Below, in pieces: positions 54,170 to 64,000 of a stretch of 64,000 nucleotides of DNA. Source of the stretch: Aspidiotus rigidus (Eukaryota; Arthropoda; Insecta; Hemiptera; Diaspididae); the NCBI GenBank assembly GCA_035079385.1, contig JAVHKY010000052.1, forward strand, positions 1,612,001-1,676,000, read 5' to 3'. The notes beneath the pieces were generated by a model. That model saw only the letters and a program-made list of their open reading frames with translations. It did not search any database and was not told the origin of the DNA. The stretch's first letter is position 1. The number at the start of each line of letters is the position of its first letter. The position numbers were made by a program, and so were the translations under genes.

Positions 54170-54900
54170 ACGTTGTGTTGCAACAATTAGGTGCTAATGG
54201 TATTTCCTTGAACTTAAATAAATGTAAATTTTTTTAAGGCCAGATAAACTATTTAGATCATACAATCACACAAAACGGCTGCTTCCCTTCAGCCAAATGC
54301 GTAGAATTTATGAAAAATATGAATAGGTACCGGTAAACCAAAAACAATAAACGCACACTGATGGTGCTTGGTGTTTTCAATAGTTACAGAAAATTCACAA
54401 AGTCAGCAGTGCAGGTTCTTGCGCCACTAAACAAATTTTTGAAAGGACATCCTCAAAAAAACAATATGACACCCAATCAATAAACAAACAAATTGGAAGA
54501 AGGTTTTTCCCAGGCACAAGATGTATTGGTAGAGTATGCGTTACTGTTTTTCCCATCCGATAATTGCAATTCAATTTTAACATCCGATGTTTCTAATACG
54601 GTATAGGGCTCAGTTTTGGAGCAAATCACCCAACGGGGTAAACGTCAGCCCCTAGGTTTTTTTTTCAGGGAAATTCAGTGAGACGCAGCAAAGATGGTCC
54701 ACGCGCAACAAAGAATTCTACGCAATTTACGCTGGAACGGAGTATTTTGAACATCTCAAACATAACTTTTGCAATGGACCACAAACCTTTAGTATTCATG
54801 TTTATAACAGAAAAGAAACAGTTTAATAAGTATTACCTAAATTACTTAATAATAATGATGTGTTTCTTATTCAATCTATCTGGATAGCTTTTGTGCGATA
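54170..54900 (+). pseudogene. Ty3/gypsy pol relic (RT end to RNase H)
   Basis: The plus strand reads QLGANGISLNLNKCKFF then, after a stop, INYLDHTITQNGCFPSAK. This is the typical end of a gypsy reverse transcriptase ('LNL.KC.F....YLGH.IS..G'). Further on come NKFLKGHP and an RNase H-like stretch with frame changes and stops. Clearly inactive; no LTR identified. Confidence 0.68.
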
Positions 54901-56233
54901 TAAAAATCTTAAAAACAGATGAACGAACTTGAATCAATATTTTTATCCTCATAGGTACATGCGATATGACTTTCGTTGTTCTCGCTTGTAAAGTTACGAG
55001 GGAGACGTTAAGTAAAATGAGTATAATAGAACGGAGCAAGTTGCACTGGTATGCTCAACGTTTGGATCCTAAAATAGATATCTACGCGCTGTGTCGTTAT
55101 TTGAGTAGGTACCAATATAGGCTACGCTCATTGCAGAATAAATAATAATACGGAATTGTGATGATAAAAAAAAAGTCAAGATTGTGTATTCAGGAGTTCT
55201 TTCTAATTTCTTCTCGAGCGAATAGAAAACTCGTTGGTACCCAAATGGTTCAATACAAAGATATTGATAATAATGATAATAATTTTTCCTTCATATTTTG
55301 CAATACCTATTCTGAGTTGTTGAGAACATTTTTTTTTTTTTTTTTAACAACCGAATGAGTGCGTTTTGTACCTACTTAGTGCTGTGTACCTACGGACAGA
55401 CAATTTCATCATCAATACACAAATAAATCGCAACTGGTAAGGAAGACATACTTAGTACACCGTATCTGTCAGATAAGTCTACACATGACATCAATCTTTA
55501 TCTCACCTAATCGTGTCTCAACTGGTCTGGAGATCGGAGATCAACACGCTACGATAATTACCTACGTACGTATACGACCCTATTGCTGAGCAGGTCGCTG
55601 AGAATGCAAGCGTATCTATGAAAAATAACTTCTTGGTATCAGAAGTGAACTCTTTTGTAATGGTAGACGAGTAAAATATCAGATTGTACCGTACCGTACC
55701 TAGCGTTTATCGGAAATTTATTAATAGCAAGCTTACATATATTTTTCCGGTGTTGAAGAGAAGAATTCCATGATTTGACGAAACAGTTTCACCGTGATAC
55801 TTCTGTCAGTTTTTTTCTGTTTCTATGAGCTGTTTGATGACTGAAGTTGAGATTTTTGCGATAAAAATTATCACGTCGAGATTATCGTTACGGTAGTTAG
55901 AATGAGTTTTTATTTAACTGTAGTGTTCTTTGAAATATTTTGTATCATCTTAATTTACTTCGAAGCCGTTCGACTACATAGCATTTAAACTTCATTTTTT
56001 CGCTGTTTGGAAAGAGAAATGACAAATATGAACACCCAGAAGCTGAAAGTCGTTTTGTATGTGATACTCACAAATAGTCTAAATTTCGTTTTCCGAGAAG
56101 AAAATTATAGTCTGTAAATTGTAAGAACTGTTTCAACTTGAGTTAATTACCCTAGTTACCCATACTTTAATTATTATTTTTGACTTACAAAACATAATTA
56201 TATTTTTTCAGAAGTACGAATGGTTCGGGAAGT
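54901..56233. other. Upstream region of AGL
   Basis: AT-rich and without a recognisable gene. A good 3' splice site (TTTTTTCAG) at 56202-56210 precedes the first AGL coding exon, so at least one 5' exon probably lies in this stretch or further left. Confidence 0.45.
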
Positions 56234-57602
56234 ATGAATAAAACACAGAAAAGAACATTGATCCTCGAGAATGGTCAACACAGGGATACGACACTGTTTC
56301 ATCTGGAAAAAGGTAGACCCTTGACTTCCGTTGTTCGCTAATTCACTCACAATTTTTACATCTAATTTCAATGTTGTTTCATGTTCTTAGACTGGGTTCT
56401 TGAGTTTTGTCTAGGACCCTCGTTGTTTGGCAAAAAAGTAACGATTTTCACAAATTTTCCTAGTGCAGAAAAGTTGTTTGTTAGGCAGATTTATAAGCCT
56501 CTCATTTGGGAAAATACCTCCGTGGGGGACGATACATCATGTTGTAGTTTGCGAATGACAGAATCCGGTTCCTTTCATTATTATTTTCAATGCGATGACG
56601 AGTAAGCAGTTTTAGCCTATAGGCTAAGTACCGGTACATGGTCACTTTTATGAATACTTGAATGTTGTTTCAGGTTGTCGAAGTGTGGTTCCGGGTATTT
56701 GGTTGTCGATCCAGTTCTGCAATGTAATTCGAGTTTGGTCCCGTTAAATTGTATTCAGTGTATAACGTTTTTGAGTAAGAACTTGGGATCTTTTAGCAGA
56801 TGGCAAAAAAAACTACAGGTCGCCAAAGAGTGTGGTTACAACATGATCCATTTTACTCCGATTCAGGTGAACACTGCTTTATCTAAATCTCGCTGTTCAA
56901 ATTTTGTTCCTTTGTCATCGCTCTTGAATAAAATACGGTTTACCCCTTTTTACTTTCATAATTTAACTCATATTCTCATCCCAAACAAAACTCTGTATTC
57001 AAAATATTTCCAAAAAAAAAAAAAAAAAAAGACAGGGACCGAAACTAATTAATTAATCTCCTTTTTCCCTGTCTCCTTGTACATGAGTATTATATATACT
57101 GAAAATGATAATTATTTGTTTTTCATATCAAACTTTCCCTTCCTTCTCTCTTCTTCATTATCTTTCAACGGTCAATTATCAGAGAATGAAAGAAGGGGCA
57201 AAAATGAATCAAAACTAGAGAAGAAAAGAGCTTATTACGAAATTGTAGGGACCATTTTTACTTGATTGTCTTTTGTTAAGTTCTTATGCAATTGAAACAG
57301 GTGGGCTCATGTGAAATATCACTTCTCATCGCAAACCAAAATGAGTCAAATACCTATTTAATTATTGCCTCAATCAAATTATTAGATATTTTTAAGTATA
57401 ACTCCAAAGTTTTACAGATTGTTTTCAAATACAAATCGAGTTGCATTTCCTTCATCTTTTTTAGGAACTTGGTGCATCGCAGTCAGGTTATAGTCTCACC
57501 GATCAATTGCAAATCAATTCTCAATTCCTCGATGAAAAATATTCGAAGATAACCATGGATGACGTGACCGACTTGATGGAAACACTGAGGAACGAGTGGA
57601 CG
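56234..57602 (+). CDS. AGL: Glycogen debranching enzyme, N-terminal exons (partial)
   Basis: AGL removes glycogen branches with a 4-alpha-glucanotransferase and an amylo-1,6-glucosidase in one ~1,500-residue cytosolic protein. Four exons (56234-56312, 56391-56601, 56674-56866, 57465-57602) join in phase into 207 codons. They match the N-terminal domain and start of the glucanotransferase domain: WENTSVGDDTSCCSLRMTES, GSGYLVVDPVL, AKECGYNMIHFTPIQ, ELGASQSGYSLTDQL. The last exon ends with a GTAAGA donor at 57603. No later AGL exon is readable, so the rest lies beyond the right edge. The ATG chosen follows an acceptor at 56210 and the frame is open up to it, so a slightly longer N-terminus is possible. 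Confidence 0.94.
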
Positions 57603-59380
57603 GTAAGAAATCATCGCAATAGAATATTTTTTGTTTAATTTGTGAAGGATCCCGCGGCGGTTATCCGGTTATCCCTAACCCAATTTGTGATACATGTCAA
57701 CGCCCAACGGTTATAGCCAAAATATATTCAAATATCTTCACAATGGATTGCATAAGTAGTATATTTCTTTGTGCTCTAATTATCACGAGCTTTAAAAAAA
57801 TTGGGTAATTTAGTAGATCTCAGCGTCTTTAAATTCATGTAGGTACTTTCAATCATGGTGACACAATCTTTTCAAAATCTTCTGGAAATTATTTCCTGAA
57901 TTTCTTCTTAACCTCAGTTCTTTCGTTTAAATGTACAGAGTACAGACCTATTGCTGTCACACACAGTCGAATTTATCAACAATTAAACATTGGCAGTGGA
58001 ATGGGATTAATTTCAGCTCACATTAAACGGTCTCATGAGCCTTATTCCTAATCATTGTTTCGCAGATAGGGCAGATTGTGGAATGCTGGTAACATCTTGC
58101 GGGTTGGCGGGCTACCATATAAGTTGCTTGAACAGTACTTGCTCAGAGTTTGGGGCAGTAACGAAGCACGAAAAAATTAGCAATTTCGGCGATTCAGGAA
58201 ACACCTTGTGGAATGGGAAACACGAAAGTTGCATAGACTGTACTAGCTCAGAGGTGGGGCATTGAAAAAATGAAGTAGTGCACTGGCTTGGAGGTCAAAA
58301 TCTCCCCAAGTTCCCTTCCTATCAAATATAGCTTCAAAGTCAAGACCTTTTTAATTCCCCCTCGTATCATTTATAGAGCTCAGAGGTAGAAATTTTACCA
58401 AGTCATACGTTTTGCCACATACGAGTTATGAATTTGAACGTACCTTGGTATCTTGGTTTTCTGTATCAGTCATAATGACGAAGGTTGTTGAGTCGATTAT
58501 ACAATATCAATAAACATTGGAATCAACGAGCTTAATTCAACTGGAGGAAGGATGAACTGAAAATGAATTCAATTGACGCTGTACTAAATTGAATCAAACC
58601 AATTGTGTTGTAGGTGAGAGACGAGATACGAAAGGAAACGGCAGGACAAGTTAGTACAACATCGAGTGTAATGACGAATACTGACGATTTACATGCGTGT
58701 GGCCGATAAGCGGCCTAATCGATTACAACGCTACGTCTTATGTGTTGCGCCCGGAGACGGCAACACTATGTACACGATCCCCACAGTGTAATGCCCACTC
58801 TAGCGCCGCTAAAAGCAAGGCTGTTAAATACACAATGCATTACATCAAGATCCATCAGTAAAAGTGAAAAATATTACAAACCTCTTTTGTGATTATATTT
58901 TGCTATTGCTGTACAACTCCTCAGAAGACGGATCACTAAACCCAAGACCTATGGTTGTAGTCTGTGATCTCACGGGACTCAGACGTACCCGAGGTGAACG
59001 TATTGTTCTTGAGTGTTGAGAAAAAAAGTAATGAGAAACCAATATGATTAGCAATGTACGTGGACTAAATCTACTAATTCTGGGCTGACAAATGCTGCGA
59101 ATAGATAGAACCTTTCCATAGAAATTGGATAAGTACTAGCAAATATTTTAGCAGAATCAAAGGCGACAAGATGAATTTTTAATCAAAATGACCGAATGGT
59201 CTTTCTCAAAGACGAGGGTGTCATTTTGAGTCAAGATGGCGGTGTAAAGAGGGTAATATTTGACAGAAAATCGGTATCGAAAAGCTCTATTCAATTAAAA
59301 TAATCCATTCTCAAGAATGTTGGATCTTCTAGATTCTCAAGTTTTTCTTAGAGTGCATCGTTGGGATGCCGTTGATGTCA
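57603..59380. other. Large AGL intron, first part
   Basis: No AGL exon found. Contains short phrases seen elsewhere in the window (for example CCCCTCGTATCAT-TATAG near 58360). No other gene is supported. Confidence 0.45.
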
Positions 59381-59429
59381 GTATGGCCGAGTAAATGCGC
59401 ATCTTTCAGTGAATACATATGTAAGAAGA

Positions 59430-60378
59430 TCAGCTGATCGTTTACCGGTGCTTTCCGGTATTCCGTTTTTCCGATATCTTAACGCACACACAAAACGTGA
59501 AATCAACTGACAACTATCTACTAGTGTGGTCTATCTTACAAAACATCAACTACCAAACCTGTTTACGAGTATCGATGCAACGCTACCAGCACGAAAATTC
59601 GGCAGACCGGTAAAGCGTTCTTACATCTCCCCCCTTTGGAGAGCCGCCACAGGAAAGAGTGTCGGGCTGATCATTTACCGAGCTGATTGTTTACCGGTTT
59701 CTCCGGCATTCCACTTTCCCCGACACCAAACTCCAATTGGCGTGAGGTCAATTGATTTGTAACAATATTGGCTGATCGTTTACCGGTGCTCTAAGTTTTT
59801 CCGGCATTCCGTTTCCCCGATATCTTAACGTACGGACAAAACGTGAAATCAATTGACAACTATCTACTGGTGTTGTCTATCTTATAAAACATCAACTATC
59901 AAACCTGTCTCGAGTATCAATGCAACGGTACCAACATGAAAATTCGGGAGAACGGTAAAGCGTTCTTACACATGTAAGACTCAGCGGTTTGTCTAGCAAA
60001 CTTGTTCTTACGCCGTCAAGATAATTCAGAGGTAGTCTTACTATAATCAATATCAAAAATATCTGCCACTTGATTGTCCGGCTGTGTTACCGCAAAATCG
60101 ATAAGCACCGGCGTAATAGAGCTCGGTAGCTTATGTACTTGCAACTCGCAACATTGACTGCAAGTGCCGATGCGACGCTACCAACACGAAAATTCGTGAG
60201 AACGCTACAGCGTTCTTACATCTCCCCCCCCCCTCGGGCACCCCACCACCAGAGAAGAATGCCAGGCAGATCGTTTACCCAAGTTCAGAGGTTCAAAATC
60301 TTAACATGGGCACTCCATTTTTCCAAACTCCCAAACTCTAAGTGGCATAAACGGCTTATCGATTTTTAAGACTTAGCG
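59430..60378. repeat. Mosaic of repeated segments in the AGL intron
   Basis: Two related ~200-bp segments start near 59430 and 59770. Both contain GCTGATCGTTTACCGGTGCT, GATATCTTAACG and TCAACTATC/TCAACTACC words and end in GGTAAAGCGTTCTTACA. A further segment from 59974 (starting near CAGCGGTTTGTCTAGC) reappears at 62343-62565 on the other side of the copia-like element. Its beginning is repeated again at 60367-60383, directly left of that element. Confidence 0.7.
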
Positions 60379-60935
60379 GTTTGTGTTGAGACTGATCTCT
60401 TCTACCTTTTGAACTCGATGAGAAAAGACAACATTTTATAGAAAAAACTATATTCCACAAACAAGAACGTTAACCATAACTGACTACGATAGGACATCAT
60501 CATCATTATTGAAGCACAAAAAAGACAGTGTTGCCAAATATAAAAAAGTTAACTCAACAAAAAACAAAAAACTCATTCACTCATTTGACTCCCGGACAGA
60601 CTGTAAAAAGTTAACTCAACATCCCCCTTCAGTCTGTTCGCGGAGGAAAATGAGAACTTGAAAACCAAATCTAAGAAAAAATATAAAAGTAATCGCATAC
60701 AAAACTAAGATTATTCAATACATGTGCGCACTGTGTACAGAACATGAATTAATAATTGTCCAAAATTTTCATCTTAACAAACTATGGAATTGATTCAAAT
60801 TTTAACTGTCATTGGATGTACAAAGAACATTATGGCAAGGAAAAACTGAATTTGACGGGGATTTAAGTTCAATTAAAAAAAAAAATTAACAAAATGACGT
60901 AAACTATTTTGAGAGAAAAAATGGAAAAATAAAAC

Positions 60936-62157
60936 TCAAAAGAACAAATTACCAAACGTAAGGTGTTTTGGTGGGAACTGTGAAAGTAGGAACATACCTC
61001 TTATCCTGGTCAGGACGTATTTTATTGGTTTGCTTTTTCTTTGGTTCTGGTTTCTCATTTGCATCGGAAGAATTGAATTCTTTAGGTGGTGATTCAGAAT
61101 CAGGACATTCGGACCTTTTGTGTCCATAACCATTACATTTGTAGCAATGCGGTCCTCTTTGGTTCTGTGATGATTTGGAAGTTAGATTATCCTCATTGGA
61201 AATATCTTTCGGGTTCCTCGGCGCGCATTATCAACAGAAAGACCATGTAGTTTTAATACCAGATTAGAGCGGTCATACTTCTCGATGATTTTCTTCTTAT
61301 AATTGACAAAGGTCTTCATATTTGGCAGTTGTCTTTCAATATATTTGAAAACCCCTTCATATTTTGTTCCCATTGCTATTCCTAACTGGAACATTAGAAT
61401 GATCATTATTGGAAAGATCATTATCCGCATCAATAGCTTCTTCAGCTTTTGTCTCAAAGTAGGTTATTAATTTCCTCAAATCCATTTTTGAATCGTAGCG
61501 AAGACATTGTAAGCTTGCAAGCGCTGATAATTTACCTGTGTCAGACGTGACGCGGTACCGATCATCCAAGACTGGTAGCATACATAGTACAGTAGGAAGT
61601 TTCCAGATAACTTGTATGTCTGCATTACATAACCGTTCAAAAAGCAAACCCTCAGCCATATCTTGGAGGGCATCATACGCCGTAAAGTTCAACATGCGTT
61701 CCATCACCATTTCCTTGCCTGTACTGCAATAAGGCTTTTCCAGCATTCCATATTGCATACTTATTCGCCTCATTCTTATCAATACGGTGGGCTTTCTAAC
61801 ATTATTCTTATGAGTATTGCTAGGTTGCATACTCATTTTCATTCCGGTGTCAACCTGCCATAAGATCAATGTTAGGGAGCCCACCGTATTGATAAGAATC
61901 AGGCAGATAATTATGCAATATGGAACGCTGGAAAAGCCTTATTCTACCTGATTATTGCATAATCTGATTTTTGCTCCTTCTTTCAATATAGCTGTAACCA
62001 CACGAGCTCGCCATTCCTCATAATTAGAGCCTTGAAAAATAGCATCTGGGTTTTGGAGAGTTGAGTGGTTTGATGTCATCTTCCCACGTGCCGGACTCTT
62101 GAACCTTACAATCTTTCTTCCGGAGGTTCTCGAATTAGATGAAATGAGCCAGAACAT
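60936..62157 (-). pseudogene. Copia-type gag, frameshifted and interrupted
   Basis: Gag packages element RNA into virus-like particles. Readable parts in order are FQGSNYEEWRARVV (near 62040), a segment with ALQDMAEGLLFERL (near 61650), KYEGVFKYIERQLPNMKTFV (near 61340), and a CCHC zinc knuckle CYKCNGYGHKRSEC near 61130 that is in a different frame. A hairpin element sits between the first and second parts. Stops and frame changes make it non-functional. Confidence 0.75.
61728..61936. mobile_element. Hairpin MITE inserted in the copia-like gag
   Basis: Arms beginning AGGCTTTTCCAGC pair over ~80 bp (61730-61810 with 61855-61935). TA lies at both borders, as for Tc1/mariner-type insertions. 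The core resembles the hairpin at 38321-38541. Confidence 0.68.
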
Positions 62158-62819
62158 ACTCTACGCAATTATATAAATGAGAGGATTTCCATGAATCAAA
62201 ACTGAACGCTCTGATGCCAAGTTGAGACTGATCTCTGCTACCTTTTGAACTCGATGACCATAACTGACTACAATAGGACATCATCATCATTTTTGAAGTA
62301 CAAAAAAGACAGTGTTGCCAAATATAAAAAGTTAACTCAACAGTTTGTCTAGCAAACTTATTTTTACGCCGTTAAGATAATTCAGAGGTAGTCTAACTAT
62401 AATCAATATCAAAATTATCTGCTACTTGATTATCCGGTTACATTACCGCAAAATCAATAAGCACTGGTGTAATAGGGCTTGGTAGCTTATGTACTCGCAA
62501 CTTGCAACATTGACTGCGAGTGCCAATGCGACGCTACCAACACAAAAATTTGTGAGCAGGGATGTCCAGCTAAAGCCAGCCAAACGTAAGCCAAAAGCTT
62601 AAGCCAGTGTTGTGGCCGTTTTTGCGGAAGCTAAAAGTGGCCAATGAAATGCGCCCTGTTTGGCTGTCAGCCCAAAGTCAGCCAATCATCAGCCCAAAGT
62701 CACACAATCATTGAAAAATTGGACGTCGGCATTGGAACGATATGAACCGGCTCCGGAACGGTATAAAGCGACTCCGAACGTTATCAAATGAATAAGCAGG
62801 GCTGGAAACCCTAACAATT

Positions 62820-63250
62820 ATTTTTTATGGTTCTTTCTAGTTCCGGATCCTGGAGAGAAAAAAAAAAGAGGTGGTTCTTTCGGGTTCCGGATCTTTGAGA
62901 AGAAGAAAGATGCGGTTCTTTTATGTTCCGGATCTTTGAGAAAAAGAGAAGATGCGGTTCTTTCGGGTTCCAGATCTTTGAGAAAAAAAAGATGCGGTTC
63001 TTTTGGTTTCCGGATCTTTGAGAAAAAGAGAAGATGCGGTTCTTTTGGGTTCCAGAGCTTGTAGAAAACGGTTCTTTTGAGTTGTGGATCCCAGTGAAAA
63101 AAAACTATATAGTTCTTTTAGGTTCCAAATCTCTAAAGAAAAAAAAGATGTGGTCCTTTTGGGTTCCAGATGTTAAGACAGAAAAGATCCCGATCTTTTG
63201 GGTTCTGGATCTTGGGAAAGAGGAGAAGACCCAAATTTTTTCAATTCCGC
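62820..63250 (+). repeat. Minisatellite, ~40-50-bp units
   Basis: About nine diverged copies of a unit built on GGTTCTTTTGGGTTCCGGATC followed by a GAGAAAAAGA-type purine run. Open frames here (63034-63408) merely translate the repeat. Confidence 0.85.
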
Positions 63251-63283
63251 AAGAGGGGGAAAAAAAAAAAAAATTATGGGTCA

Positions 63284-63424
63284 TGTGGGCTCGTTATCTA
63301 TGCTCAGGAAAGTACAAAAAGTCTACGTGTGCTTTTAATAACGTTCGTTTATTCACTGTCCGTATACAAGTAATACATAGGCCTAGGCTAGTTCAATCCG
63401 ACTGTTGAGCACAGTGTTGCCACA
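63284..63424 (-). mobile_element. Possible solo or 3' LTR (141 bp)
   Basis: On the minus strand it begins TGTGGCAAC, ends GCCCACA, contains an AATAAA-type signal, and is preceded by a purine-rich tract (CAAGGGGGAGA) like a 3' LTR polypurine tract. If real, the body would extend right, past the window. No pol sequence is readable there, so this is tentative. Confidence 0.35.
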
Positions 63425-63440
63425 ATAATCTCCCCCTTGA

Positions 63441-64000
63441 AATGCGGAGCATATAGTAATACAAGAAGAAAAAAAAAAATGAATATACAATCATGTTTTG
63501 GCAACCTGGTTTGAAAACTAAAAAAAAAAAAATATCTTAACAAGTGCACGAGAAGATATTTGGGTGAATAATACGAATGAATTCGAACATTATGATAACA
63601 TCGAAATATACACAGTGAAAATATTACAATATAAATTACAAACAGGTTAAGCTAGATATTGAGCATTGTTGAAATAATAAAGTTGGTAACAATAAAATAA
63701 TGACAAAAAATAAATGCACTATTAGTCAATAAGTTGGAAGAAAAAAAATAAACATTTAATCGACAGGTAGAATGAAAATATTTGGAAGATCGATCAATAT
63801 CAACTATTTTCGTCAATAACATTATAATAGTCATTTTTGTTTTTTTTTCAAAAAGTATAAAACTTGACAAGCAAAATAAAATGATTCGAAAAAGAAAATT
63901 CTTTTATTATTTTAATTACAATACCTTGCCGGCAGATTTATTTGCTTACCAGAAGACGTGTGTGTGCACGGCGGCGGAAATTGCACTTTTTTTCCATCTT
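63441..64000. other. AGL intron, right end of window
   Basis: AT-rich with poly-A runs. No exon, RNA gene or element end is recognised. Confidence 0.4.

Larger units (their letters stand above)
60384..62342 (-). mobile_element. Gag-only Ty1/copia-like LTR retrotransposon (~1.96 kb)
   Basis: Minus-oriented. The 5' LTR is 62222-62342 and the 3' LTR 60384-60621, both with TGTTGAG...CTCAACA ends; an exact 5-bp target duplication, GTTTG, lies at 60379-60383 and 62343-62347. A primer-binding-like TGGCATCAGAGC follows the 5' LTR directly and resembles the initiator-Met tRNA complement used by copia elements. A purine tract (CTGAAGGGGGA) precedes the 3' LTR. Between them only gag is readable (60936-62157), in several frames. 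There are about 300 bp between gag and the 3' LTR, so no pol. The 5' LTR lacks two segments present in the 3' LTR. Confidence 0.88.

Noticed and set aside
62567..62800. A complete hAT element beginning CAGGGATGTCCAGC
   Set aside because: Only one end is visible (a similar single end lies at ~28237); no matching right end or duplication could be found.
63034..63408. 124-codon protein
   Set aside because: Product of the ~45-bp minisatellite read in one frame.

Overview
This window is animal nuclear DNA: AT-rich, intron-bearing and crowded with transposable elements. The four conserved genes look like insect proteins. Abundant inverted-repeat elements, a degenerate P/THAP-type transposon and an intron-bearing copy of a bacterial-type AAA-ATPase/PD-(D/E)XK gene suggest a sap-feeding hemipteran. 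A mealybug or other scale insect is my best guess, but that species-level call is inference only.

Layout. 1-3040: end of a satellite array with ~485-bp units. 4690-5160: Penelope-like reverse transcriptase relic (minus). 5690-9449: second satellite (~165-bp units) with an internally inverted block. 11910-12330: Ty3/gypsy integrase relic. 15174-16815: SCO copper chaperone for cytochrome c oxidase, 5 exons (plus). 17069-20856: sialic acid synthase NANS, 5 exons (minus), convergent with SCO and only ~250 bp away. 21377-33931: almost only transposons. These are three short 'CACGG' elements, a 2.46-kb P/THAP element with the same ends, two hAT-type elements and a non-LTR tail. 35282-39757: CDC42, 5 exons (plus), with two foldback elements in its last intron. 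42460-48018: a smaller inverted repeat followed by a near-perfect ~2.2-kb-arm palindrome. 49690-51715: AAA-ATPase-like gene with a probable nuclease domain (plus). 53281-53785: tRNA-derived SINE. 54170-54900: gypsy pol relic. 56234-57602: first four coding exons of glycogen debranching enzyme AGL (plus), which runs off the right edge. Its intron holds a gag-only Ty1/copia-like element (60384-62342), repeat mosaics and a minisatellite.

The four conserved genes are unrelated housekeeping genes (respiratory-chain assembly, sialic acid synthesis, Rho-GTPase signalling, glycogen breakdown) and do not form a pathway. All exon models are joined from splice-site consensus and reading-frame continuity by eye; none is backed by transcript data. 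Several transposons are supported by exact target-site duplications, and one by an empty paralogous site inside this same window.
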